Assembly: GCF_022539315.1 (NCBI RefSeq)
Contig: NC_066313.1
Coordinates: forward strand, 73,349,934-73,413,933
Direction of reading: 5' to 3'
Source: Serinus canaria
Taxonomy: Eukaryota; Chordata; Aves; Passeriformes; Fringillidae
Length of the DNA: 64,000 nucleotides
Part shown: piece after piece, positions 1 to 11,950 of the stretch
Numbering within the stretch: position 1 is the first letter of the stretch
Layout: every line of letters starts with the position of its first letter
Notes under the pieces: model-generated
Database searches by the model: none
What the model was told of the DNA's origin: nothing
What the model saw: only the letters and a program-made list of their open reading frames with translations
Translations under genes and position numbers: made by a program

Positions 1-3000
1 TCCTGTTGTTCCTCTTCACAGAATAGAAACTCTGTGTCACTGGCCAAGTTAGAAGGGTTAAATATATAGAGAAATACCATATAGTTACTGTTCAGCAGTT
101 TTCCCATGGTACATCCTTCTCCTTTTTGCATTTGAAACTGTGTGTCACTATCCATTATTTAATGGATTTGTCTCCTATTACCAGAATTTGAAATGCTTAG
201 CTTTTGAACTGATACACAGCAAACTTGAAGATTTGCAGTATTTATCTATCACTTCAGTATTTAGCTATCACTTCATGATTTCTTGGAGTTTCATTTCAAA
301 TATTTGAAAAGTATTTCTGTACTATGGTAGATACTATGGAACTGGGGCCAAGACTTTAAGGAATAACAATCTTTGACACACTTTATGGGTTATTATTCCT
401 AGTTATATTCCTATTCCATCAGTTTTGATTTAGGACTTCATTAAATATTAAACTGAATGAATTTGCTTTTAAGTTTATACCTAGTTTAAGTAATAACTGG
501 ACCTCATTTTTCTTTCTGTGTTTAAGTTAGCTGATATACATTTGTATATGCAAATAAAAGTCTTTGCAAATGAATGTTTTCTGAAATCCTATGAGCAAGT
601 ATTAAAACCAGCATTAGGATCCTAAAGAGGCTGTGGCAATCTTAATTAGTTTTATGGACTGAATCCAATTATTCTTTATTGGAAACCATGCTGTGTAATT
701 CCAGTGCTTGCTCTAGGTAAAGAATTTACTTCAGCTATTTAAAAAAATGGAAGTACTTGCAAGAGGTTATCAAAATATTCTTTCTACAACTGGGGAGCTG
801 TGTGCATGAACGTGATGCCTGTCATTTTAACAGAATGCCAGGGACCTCCAGGACTGGAAACCATGAACTGTCACAGTTTGAGAGGAGGAGCCAGGGTTAT
901 AACACTGAGGACAGTCATGCCCTGTATCTCATGAGGACCAACCTGCCGTGGCAGTGCACACTCTGCAGTGGGTCACCTTTTTGGCTACTCAAGAAGTGCT
1001 TTCTCAGCATTTAGGACCTACTGCTCATGTAATCCAGGTGATGTCCCAGTCAAGAGGGCTCCTGATGGCCAGCACTAGGGGCTGAGGCACAGATCTGCAG
1101 AGTGAGTAGCGCAGGTAACTCACTGCTCTTGGGAGTAAAACATGCTGAGGGTAGGAAGGGGTGAGGGTTGTATGAACTCCTGCCATCTGCAGAAAAGCAT
1201 CAACTCCTGTCATCTGCTGCATAGCAAAAGTAGTGGTTTATACTGAAGTTTTCAGTTCTAATGAAGAAGGTACATTGCAGATTGCCTGCAATTTAACAGA
1301 GACCTGATCAGCCTTGTTGTTCCTGAGTACTGAGAATGCAATCTTTTGCTATTCAAATACTAATTTAAAAAATTTCCACTGATTCTAGTGATAATAAATT
1401 CACAATATCTCTTTTCTTTATGGGGCTGAATGTCTTAACATTTAATTACTGTTAACAAGACCTTTATGGGAAGAATAGAAAATTTCATGCACTGTAATAG
1501 CATTAGCATATTAAATGTAACCATCAGGTGGCCCTCTTAGGATTACTGCTTCTGATTGAAGCCTATTCAGCTTTTTCTTCATTGTCATTTAAACTTCCTT
1601 AAGTATAGAAGTTCATTTTTTTTACTCCTTTGCATGGCAGCCTTGCAGTTGAAGTTGTGTAAGCTGACAATTCCTTTGGTTTGATCAATTTAATCTGATA
1701 ACATTCTGATTTGGAATGGTCTGAAGGGTGATTTGGATTTTTCAAAAACAAAATATGAATAGAAATGGTTGTTCAATGTGGAAACTAACAAATTAGAAAT
1801 TATTAGATTTTTTTTTCTTTTGATGTATTCACAGAATTTGTTTACAGAAGTTTGCCCTTAAGTGTACCATGTTTAATATTGCTTAACTTTTCTTATAATC
1901 TGATTCTGTTTTGGAAGGGCAACCCTGATTAGGAAAAGGAAGAAATTTTTTTAACTGTCATTCTAAAGGTTATAAAGCATGACCAAAGTTGAGGTCCTAC
2001 AGAATCAAAGTTTCTGTTACTAAGTAAACATATTTCAACATTCCAGATACAGTGTAGTAGTAAATTTCACTGCTTCTGTGGTTAGAATAGAAAAAATAGG
2101 CTGTGAAATTGTTTCCTTAAGAACAGCATGTAATATTCTCCATTTTGCACTGCTGTCAGGAAGCTTCTGACCCTTGGAAGAAGAGAACAAAATATCAATA
2201 ACACCGACCTTTATAACAAGAGGTAACTTTTCAGTTCTTCTGCCACTAATTAGTATCAACATCTAAACATTACTTTGCATTGTTTTAATTGGCAGCTCTT
2301 GTATGATTAGCACAAAAAGCAGGTGATATTGTCATGCCTAATTGCTTTGCTATTATTTCTGCCAGTCTCTCTCTGTTTTGCTTTGCCAAACAACAACATG
2401 CAGGTTTCCTCATCCTGCCACGCAAGCCCAGCAACTCACATTTCAGGTGGCAGAACACATTGCAGTTTGGAGCAAATGAAAAATACACACATTTTTTATG
2501 TTTGATTTGATTTTCACAGCTCATGATGTTCCTTTAGGAAGCAGTGAATGATTTGCTTTCAGGAGATGGCAGCTTTGGAGCACAAGGCCATGTTTGTGTC
2601 AGGGAAGAATTCATACAGGGCAGTGATGATGTACCAGCCTGCAAAAGTGTTGTGTGCACAGGCAAAAGATCTTGGTTTCAGCATCACAAAAAGAAAGCCC
2701 AGACTGCTGCAACAAGTGTTAATATTTGATAAAAATAAAGCTTCCTTTTCTTGCCTTCAGTTTTGAGTATTTGTTATTCAGCTTGGTTCAGTTAGGGTTT
2801 GGTTTGGAGGTTTTTTTGCAAAGAAGCCTTTTCTTTCTGCAGTTCAGTCTGACTTTGCCATTCATGGCTTTGCACTGTAGGGAAGAAACATTTTTTACCC
2901 CAATGTACATATTTTATTTTGCAGAGAGGAGCAGCTGATTGTTTTTTTCTTGTGATTCTTATTTAAACTTTTTCACTTGTGTCAGTTTGAGTGAAAAGGA

Positions 3001-6000
3001 CAAAGACTTTGATGGATAAAACAACTTATCTTAATTGCATAGCTAGCATTCTATTTCAATAAAATATGGCTAAATGAGAGGGAAACAACGATTGCCATGA
3101 AAATACTGATTTCCTTGATGTGGAAAAGGTAGTGATTGTTATTATCTAGTTATTTTTCATGACATGCCATCAAAATATCACAGTTATTTCCTTCTGTATG
3201 TGCTGGCGCCTGTGGTTTCCTGGGCATTCATGAACATCAAACAAACCTTTTCCAGTATTCCAGACTTGTCCCCACAGCCTTGGCATAGACACCATGGTGG
3301 ATGTGGCATTTCACATTTTTATCATCATCACTTAACTTGGTGAAAGTAAAATTGTTTACCTGAAACTAGCAATTTGGATTCTTTTTGCCTAGGCTGAGGG
3401 CATTAATCATAACAGTGACATGATCCCCAGGCCCGTAGTCCAACAGACCGTGTCTTGGAAATACCCAAAGTCTTTGGGGATTCATTTTGACTCTTTTTTC
3501 TTCATAGGTAGTGAGTAAAATGCAGTGGGGTCTGCAAACAAAATGCACACAAGTACCCTCACAATGACAGCAAAGAAAAAAATGTCCCAAAATGCTGCTG
3601 TCTGCTTGAAAAAACAGTGACATTTGCTTCCCCTCTTTAGGGGAAAGGAGGAAGGAAAGGAGGAATTTGTCAAAAGTAAAGTAAAAGAAAAGGAGGAATT
3701 TGACTATAGAGATCATTCTGGAAACTTCCTTATCTCTGAGCTCCTAAAATGAGGCTTCCAATAAATTTTGTTAGGAGGAACTATACGTAATGGGTGGTTA
3801 ATAGTTCAAGGGACATGAAAACCACCATCATAATATTGTGTTCTCCTGAAAGAGCACAGGAAAAAGGAGGAGCAAATTCAGGTTAAATCATTAATGCTTC
3901 AGAGGACACTTTTATGATAATCAAGTCACTTCTATTACATAAGTTTCTCAGAGACAGAGTTAAGACTTAGTGAAATGTGTAGGCATCTTAGCTTGGGAAA
4001 AAGGCTGAGAAATAATTAGAGCTAATAGAAAGAGATTGAAAACATAGTCAGAAAGTCATTTTCTAAGGGTGCATAAGGAAAATGAGCAATCACACAAACA
4101 AATAAATCAAATTCCCTGGCCAAATTGTTGAAATTAAAGCTATTTCATGAACAATAAAATTATATAAAATAATATTTATTTTAAAAAAATAAACAAGCTA
4201 AATGAACATGAGTTTACTCACTATGTTAGACAGAAATATCTAATGTAAAGAGCTAAATTTCAAGCAGAAAGACGAGTTATTTAGTAATTGTCAAAAGGGT
4301 ATAAAAACTAGGTAGGAAATATAACTGAAAAAAGGAAACTTTGTTCCACACCTTAACTAAAACTTCCCATCTCCTTTGTACTAACCTTCTAAACATGGTG
4401 AAGAATAAACTTCTTCCTGCAGGAGAGTCATGAAGTGGATTAGGACTGAGTAAAAAAATATGGATTCTCAAGAACATGGGCTAGATGGTCAAGGGTTTTT
4501 GGTCTTTAGCTTTAGAAGTTTTCTTGAAAAAAATATATTTTCAATAAATTATTCTATGTATATATATTGCATAATTTGTAATTTGTAAATAGTAGAAAAT
4601 AGTAGTACATTTATCTGTAAATCTCTATAGAGAAGGTTGATATGTTGTTTATTTTATTCTATTTTATGGTTTTTGTAAAAAAACTATCCAGAAACTTAAA
4701 AGCAGGAAAGATTCATTTCACCATCCCAGAATTCTTTGCCATTTTATCCCAACAAATTGAGTTGTAAGTCATTTTCGGGTGGTTTCTCCGATAAGCTTAG
4801 GCAAGTGTAATTTCATGCAGTGCAATTCAGACTTACATTTCTGTTGTGGAAGAGAGCTCATCAGTCTGTCTTCTTGGACAGAAAGGCAAAACCCTTCAGA
4901 ATTACTTAGTGTCAGATATATTTTCTTTGCAGTGCAACATAACTCTTCCCCAGGAATGGAATATACCTTGTGTTTGTTTCCATTTTTGGCTAAGATCAAC
5001 CAATGTAATTTTAACAAAGCCTTTATAAGCATTTAGAGAACTACATAGTTACAAATTGGACCAGTATTAATATCCCAGTGAATTATATGCTCTGTTTAGC
5101 CAAAGAATTAAGGCAGCAGTGAAAGTTTTTATATCTGGGGTTGTTTTGGTTTTTTTTCCTGGAGATTGGCATGGGTAACAGACAGATTCAGCATCCACAA
5201 TAGGACTTTTCAGGTTAGTTTGCCAGCCAGAACACCACGTAATGCAAAACGTGGTGGTGGTTGAGGAATAGAACTCACTGACCTGTCTGCTTGTCTCACA
5301 CTGGCCACCCAGCAGCCATCAGATGGTGTGAGCACCAGCCAGGATCCTGCAGTGATGCCTGCAGGGGAAAAGGCTTTGCAGGACCAGGACCATAATATGG
5401 CCATTATTGGTCTGCCTTCCCACTGGAGACTGAAAATGAGATCGTATTTATTTTCTTACCCAAGCCCAAGATGTCACGACTGCTTGTAGGAAGAATTTGT
5501 TTGGTTCTTGTAAATCAAACAAGAATGAGAAAAAAAGAAGTTGATCACTGGATTATTCTTTAAAATGGTAAGTGTTTGGAGAATTTTGTCAAGATGCTAC
5601 TCCTCTTTTGTTCAGGAGGAGTATCAACTAAGACATACCAGTCTTTTGTAACTCATAAAAAAGGGAAAGAGAGAGTTCATTCCATATTATTTTCACTTTG
5701 TTAACTTGTTTTTAATTATTACAATATTCCTAATTTCTTCAGTTGCTTCATCTTTTATTCTAAATCTTCACTTTTAGATAAAGGATAATAAAATCATAGA
5801 AATTCAGATTGGACGACAAGAAATGATGGCAGAGGATTTTAAATTCATATTTCAATATTATTTTTGATTATCATGTGACATGTACAAAATTATACACATT
5901 TATTTGAAGAATAATTGCTTTTTATCCAATAGCCTTGTAAAGACACGGGGGAAAAAAAATGAGGTTATGGATCAACAATTCTCCTTTTGTCCTCAAAAGA

Positions 6001-7999
6001 ATAACATCATGTTATGATGAATGTTGAATGAGTTATCACAGATATTTCCCATATTGAATTAAAAAATTAAATTACAGTTTATGAAAACTGCATTAATATA
6101 AGAGAAACACATGTTTAAAAAATTAAATTCTTTGAAGTTAAGAAAGTTGATTAAGTGGCTTATTTACATGAGGTATTGGCAGGAATGAGGAAATTCTAAA
6201 AAGCGTAGGAAAATAATGTAACAAAAGCAAAGATACAAGGTAAACTTATCTGTATAAGAGAATCTTGGTAGGAGATATTGTGGCCTCAGAGGATGGATTC
6301 AAAATATGAAGAAAGCTGCTGGCAATAATTTTGTCATATGAGTTTAATTTCCTTGTGCTCAGGGAAACGGTTTTCATACACTTGTTTTAGCTGTTTGAAA
6401 ATAATTCTAAAAATGTTTGCCAATTAAGGCCTGGTGCCTAAAGGGCCCACTGCCACCTTAAAACATAAAGACCACAAATCTCCCTATGCCACACCCCAAA
6501 AGCTTCTTATGTGTGCAACAGATGTGTGCAAACAGCAAGGAAAGAGTAGTCAAAAAGAGCATTTGGAGGTTTGGGTGCCGCTGGAGAACCTGAGGAGGGC
6601 TTTTCACGGGAGATGCCCTTGGTTTCAGGGACTTGGCTGGGTGAGGGGGGTGGGGTTCTTTCATTTGGACAAAATGAGAAGAAAGAGGTTCTAGACAAAA
6701 CCAACCAACTCCATAGACCTGCACACACTGCAGCCACGTTACTCACCCCTACAACTCTGGAACAGTTTCACTTCTCTGGAACTACTTTTTTCCTTCTTGT
6801 GACATAACCACACTACTGTCATTGATCACTTACCCCCATACCGGCAATCACTTCTTCTACTGCTCTATTTCTCTCATTTTTCAGGGAATTTTTATTAAAG
6901 TTGTGGCACCATAAATGGTTGTATCACTCAAAAACATTTTACCCATGTGCATTATAGTAGCCTGCTTTATATTACAGCTCATTGCACTCCAAAAGCATAA
7001 CAGCTTTCAAGGCTGTTGATTCTGTTAAAGCTGCATTTGCCTATTGCATTGGACACTGTACACTTACAGGATAAAACAGCAGAGAATAATTTACACCTAA
7101 GTAGTCTTTCTATACCTTTATGTGATACTTCTATGAAGTGTTTTCTCAGTTGTCTAGGGGGGTTTCTGTGTTCATACTTTGTTTTAATTTCCTCACACAT
7201 TTAAATGATAGTCCTGTTTTCAATTCTACAGACCAGTCAATGTCTTTTCCAATGGATAAAAATTTCTTACTGGAAAATGTTGGGGTTGCTCATGTGTTTC
7301 CTATTTTATTTTACAAGACTGATGGTCTTAAACACAAATGTGGACTCCTAAGTTTAATTAGCTAGATTTCACAGAGAGTAAGCAGTCTGTTCCATGCTAC
7401 CTAGTAGGATTTGTTATACCTGGTAAGTTTGAAATTAGTAAAAGACTCAACTTTGTTCCAAGTTAGTATTTTGTTGGTTGTGTTTTAAACCTTGGTCTAC
7501 ATAGCTATCTCAATTTTCACATAAATTAGGAGTTGCAATTTTATGGATAGCTTATAATTTATCATCTGTTCCTCTTAACACCCACCTTGTCCTCATCGTT
7601 TACAGATGATAATCAAAAAAAGCACAAAACTTGGCATCAAGTGTAAAGAAAATCAAATTTAAATTAAATAACACTAGAGGAGAATTGTTATCGTGCCAGA
7701 ACAAAAAAAACCTGGGCCTGTAAAATGAGATGAGCTAAATATATACAGTAGCACCCTCCAGACAAAGTGCAAAATTTGCAAATCCTTTTTCTCCTCTTTG
7801 AAATGTAAGTGCATTTCACCTCAACAAAGAGATGTGCCTTTTTATCTTCTTTATTAGGTGTCATATGCATTGTCTAATGTAAATGAAAAATTGTACCATG
7901 TGGGCTCAAAATTCCTTTTTCTTTCATGCACATGACATCTTTGCTTCTGAAATCTAATGCAAATAAATCATCATGCCAATGAAAACCAGTAATCTGCAC
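1..7999. other. Intronic stretch without recognised element
   Basis: AT-rich unique-looking sequence. Two GC-richer patches occur at about 800-1230 and 6430-6780. The first includes a 27-base imperfect direct repeat, aactcctg(c/t)catctgc, starting at 1175 and 1202. Open frames here are below 120 codons and show no domain. The minus-strand frame at 3366-3716 is lysine- and phenylalanine-rich because of underlying purine tracts and is regarded as chance. Confidence 0.6.
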
Positions 8000-8021
8000 A
8001 AAAAAAAAAAAAAAAAAAAAA
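8000..8021. repeat. Poly(A) tract, 22 bases
   Basis: An uninterrupted run of 22 A follows ctgcac and precedes gaagtggtgggggtgg. No retrocopy is recognisable beside it, so it may be a simple homopolymer. Confidence 0.95.
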
Positions 8022-8947
8022 GAAGTGGTGGGGGTGGCGTAGGTGGTTAGAATGTGCATCTTGGTGAGTGTAAGAAATACCAGCACTGCTGCTTTCAGTA
8101 CTCAGGATCTATTCCCATTTGCCTCAAGAGGAACTTCTGCTTCAATTATTTAACTGCAGGGCTCTTTTTTAACAGCTTAGGTGAATTCCCAAATGGACCT
8201 GGCAGTCTGGCCCTTGAGGCCAGATTATGCTTCCTCTCAAATTCACATGGGTCAGGATTTCATTCTTAGAACCTCTTTGCTGCTGGTGGTTTACACCTTC
8301 TGTGAGTGTGAGGACTTCCTGTTACACCTGTAGCATGCAAGTGTTAACAGCAGAGTTGCAGCTCTCTTTCCAAACCTGCATCCCTTTCCATTACAGCTGT
8401 TTCTGTTCTGCACAGGATGTCACGAGATGCAATTTTTGGTGTGTGTGTATAGCATAGTTGTTATGTTTAATGGCTTGGAAGATACTGTCACTTGGGATTC
8501 TAATACTTCTAGTCCTCAGAAGTTCTGGGTGGATCAACTGTTACGCATTTTCCTAATTCTCTTCTTAGCATTTCTCAATTATTTTTTGCATTTGCTTCCA
8601 GGCTGCTTATCTCTGAGTCAAGAAATATCACTGGATGTTGAAGGTGTGATTTCAATCTCATCTTTTTTATTTTCCTGACCCAATGGAGACTGTTGCATCA
8701 CTACTCTTGCCATTAACTTCTATGTATGTTCAACCTCATGCTTTCAGCCACAGGTCATGTTAATCCTGGGGAAAGGGCTCTGTCAACACAGTAGTCCATT
8801 GACACCAGAGCAAACTTCTGACAATTCCACAGTGAGACCTCAGTCAGGGCAGATTGTTCTGAGCACAGTCTGTCTGGCTGAACAATCTGTTCACTGTCTG
8901 GGATCTCCCTGAGCACAAATAAAATATTGACTTGTATTAAGAACTAG
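8022..8947. other. Intronic stretch without recognised element
   Basis: Unique-looking intron sequence between two homopolymer tracts. Several overlapping short open frames on the + strand (up to 83 codons) have no recognisable domain or conserved start context. Confidence 0.55.
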
Positions 8948-8958
8948 CCTTTTCTTTT

Positions 8959-9003
<45 letters not shown>
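8948..9003. repeat. Pyrimidine tract with pure run of 35 T
   Basis: A 56-base C/T tract ends in an uninterrupted run of 35 T (8969-9003). Read on the minus strand it is a long poly(A), which could be the tail of a retroposed sequence; I could not identify a body next to it. Confidence 0.93.
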
Positions 9004-9006
<3 letters not shown>

Positions 9007-11061
9007 TTCAGGTGTGAAAAGTCCAGGCTTATTGCTGATCTTATTTGAGCATGGCCATAAAATTCATGCCATAAACCAGACACTGGCTGCTGCATACAAA
9101 ATGAGCCACTTCATTGTCTGGCAGCATTTGCCTTAGGTTTACTGTCATGGGTTTGCAGCTTTTTTAAATCTGCTGTTGTGATGGGTTAGCCTGCTTATAC
9201 AGCTACTGTATTTGCTTCAGAGGGAAACCTCTCCCTAAATAACTTCCAGGCACTGGAAACTGCATGTCAGCTTGCAGGAGGGGTCTGGCTTTCATAAGGG
9301 ACCCCACAGGTATGTAAGCCCTGTGAAGAGACCAGTACAACTATTTCAGAACCTGATATTCAGAGCACAAGCAAAAAGGCATTGCAGGAAGGAGAGCTTA
9401 TGAGACACTGAAAATTAGGCCCTTCCTTAATGTTACCTGAAAAAGGGCAGATTTTCACCATATTATCTTCAGTGAGTAGTTCAGGTTTGCATCTGCAGAA
9501 TAAGGATAATGGAGATAAGAATGTGAATTTTAAAATAGGAGTTTATGAGGCATAAGTTGTTGTGCTCAATTTCACATATATGCTCAGATTTAAAATAAAA
9601 GCATGTTGCAAAAACTTTTAACTTCCACATACGACAATCAGAAATTATTGTAGTGAAGTGTCTGTTGTTCATATTTTTAAAAATATTTTAACTGAAAGTT
9701 TATAGCAGAGGAATTACTATATATTTGGAAAAGCTTGTTTGACATGAAATATTTATTGAGTATAAATCTCTACAAAACAAAATTCAAACATCATGGCAGT
9801 TTCACAGGTTTTCCTATTATAATTACCTTTTTCTGCTTTTCATGGACTTAGTGTGTACATAACAATGGGGAAATAGACTCTGGGACCTATCAGTGGTAGA
9901 AGAAATGCTTTTGAAGGACACAATAATGAGGATTCCAAAGAAACTTTGGTACAAGTGGCCTTCCCACAAGTTTGTTGCTTCTTGCTGAATAGCAGCCACC
10001 AGCTGCCACACATGGCTGACTTCTTGAAGAGTTCTAGGAGGGTTTGATTCATTGTTGTGACTTTATTAATACAAAATCATGAACCTGAATTAACCAACCA
10101 ATTTAGATAAGACCATCTGTTGTCTAATAGGATGTGACTGTAATTTGAATAGTGGTTTTATAATAAGTGTATTACGGGATGAAGGACAGGCAGATATTAG
10201 CTTTGTCTCATTAGCTTACAGAAAAAAAGTAGTTAGTTTGCCACTGTGGAACAGGGAATATTTTTCTTTAAGTCTTAGAGCAGTTCTGTGCATAAGTATA
10301 CCCCCCCTGCCCTGTCTATCTTCTCTACCATACAATAACATCAAAACTAAAAAGAAAATGAGATTGAGTGCACCTTCTGGAATGCTCTTGAGGCACCTTC
10401 TTAGTGGCAATAAATCCATTTTGCTCTTGCTTGGTTCTTTATGGTGCCACTGGATACCCTGACTGCTGTGAAGATGAAAATGCTGCTAGATTGCCTTCTA
10501 GTTCATCAACATTATGTCAATGTCATTTGGTTTTACTTTGTTTAGTTGCCCTGTCTGGTCTATTACAAGAGAGGAATGTCAGCTAAGTACTGAGAAAACC
10601 TGTTCTTTTCTAGGTGTCTGGCCATGAGAAAAGGGACAAAGCAGATTGTAAAGCTGACTTGTCAACTCAAACTCTCCCTAAAGCTTTCTTATGTTTTTAT
10701 ATGAGTGTTAGATAATGCTGTAGAGTAGATTAAGCTTTACTACTCACCATTATGCTTTTATTGAACCTCTAAAACTGAATATTATAGAACCATTGTCCAG
10801 TTAAGTAACAAGGATAAACATTTACTTTGGTCATAAAAACCCAAGCATTAATCCATATGAATGAAGATTAAGACAGAAATAAGTGCAGATTTGTCTGTCA
10901 CTGATTTTCTAAAAAAAGAAGAATATTGTGTATTTTGCATAGTTTCTGGTCGAGCTGTTGCATCCTTTTACATCTGGGTGATCTTGAATCCAGGAAAACA
11001 AAAGATATAATTAACAAGGAATATACTACTACTAATTAGAAGGTTGTACTAAAACACCAGA
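9004..11061. other. Intronic stretch without recognised element
   Basis: AT-rich intron sequence with no repeat family or gene that I recognise. Short overlapping open frames near 9823-10586 are chance-level, in two strands at once. Confidence 0.55.
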
Positions 11062-11950
11062 TTGAGTGGTGCAGTCAGCGTGCTGGAGTGAAAGAATGCC
11101 ATTCAGATGGACCTTGACAGGCTTGAGAAGTGGGCTTGTGCGAACTTCATGAAGTTCAATACAGCCAGCTTAAAGGTCTTGCACCTGGCTTGGGGCAATC
11201 CCAAGCACAAATACAGCCTAGGCAGAGAATGTATCAAGAACAGCCCTGCTGAGAAGAACACGGAGTGTTTGTGGATAAGATCAACATGAGCCAGCCATGT
11301 GCGTTCACAGCCCAGAAAGCCAAGCATTCCCTGGGCTGCATCACAAGAATCAAATTAAAGACCTTTTCCTGATATCCAACCTAAACCTCTCCTAACAGAG
11401 TTTAATGCCATTTCCTCAGGTCCTGTCACTTCTCACCACAGACAAGAGATCAGCAGATTAAGGGAGGTAATTTTCCCCCTCTACTCTGCTCATATGAGAC
11501 CCCACCTGGAGTACTGTGTCCAGCTTTGGGGATGGGAAGGAGGGCCAGGTAGATGATCACAGGCCTGGAGCACCTCCCATATGAGAGCAGGCTGAGAGAG
11601 TTGAGGTTGCTCACTCTAGAGGAGAGAAGGCAAGAGAAGGGCAGCCTTCCAGTACTGAAAATGGACTCACAGAAAAGCTGGAAAGGCCTTTTCCAAAGGC
11701 CTGTTACAGCACAAGGGAATTGGCTTTAAACTAAAAAAGGTAGGTTTAGATTACACTTAAGGAAGAACTGTGGGGGTGGTGAGTCGCTGGAACAGAGAGC
11801 TTGCCAGAGAACTTCTGCATGAGGCATCACTGAAAGTGTTCAAGGCAAGCCTGGATGGGGTTTAAACAACCCAGTGTAGTGGAAGGCATCCTGCCCTTGG
11901 CAGGGAGTTTGGAAACAGATGATCCCATCCAGAGGTCCCATCCAAACCAA
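11062..11950 (+). mobile_element. CR1 LINE remnant, 5'-truncated, interrupted by an inverted CR1 piece
   Basis: CR1 is the dominant avian non-LTR retrotransposon. On the + strand the frame at 11107-11289 reads through the typical end of the reverse-transcriptase protein (DLDRLEKWA..., VLHLAWGNPKHKYSLG..., SPAEKNTE), then an Ala-Ser-His-Val-like continuation up to about 11345. The C-terminal part resumes near 11460 with the sequence behind [16 protein letters not shown] residues, and the element runs into its 3' untranslated end with the gatgatcccatccagaggtcc segment near 11915. Between about 11352 and 11455 the sequence is in the opposite orientation. Stop codons and frameshifts are frequent and the upstream part of the element is missing, so it is inactive. 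Confidence 0.9.
11352..11455 (-). mobile_element. Inverted CR1 3'UTR fragment nested inside the CR1 above
   Basis: The segment containing atatccaacctaaacctc, then cctcaggtcctgtcac and tcaccacagacaagagatcag, is the reverse complement of the CR1 3' untranslated region. The same motifs occur in minus orientation at about 14629-14710. It interrupts the + strand CR1 protein sequence between the part coding for GCI-like residues and the part coding for the [13 protein letters not shown] residues. Confidence 0.8.

Noticed and set aside
3366..3716. Minus-strand open frame of 116 codons with hydrophobic start
   Set aside because: Hydrophobicity comes from an A/G-rich tract (aaaggaggaa-type repeats); no domain.
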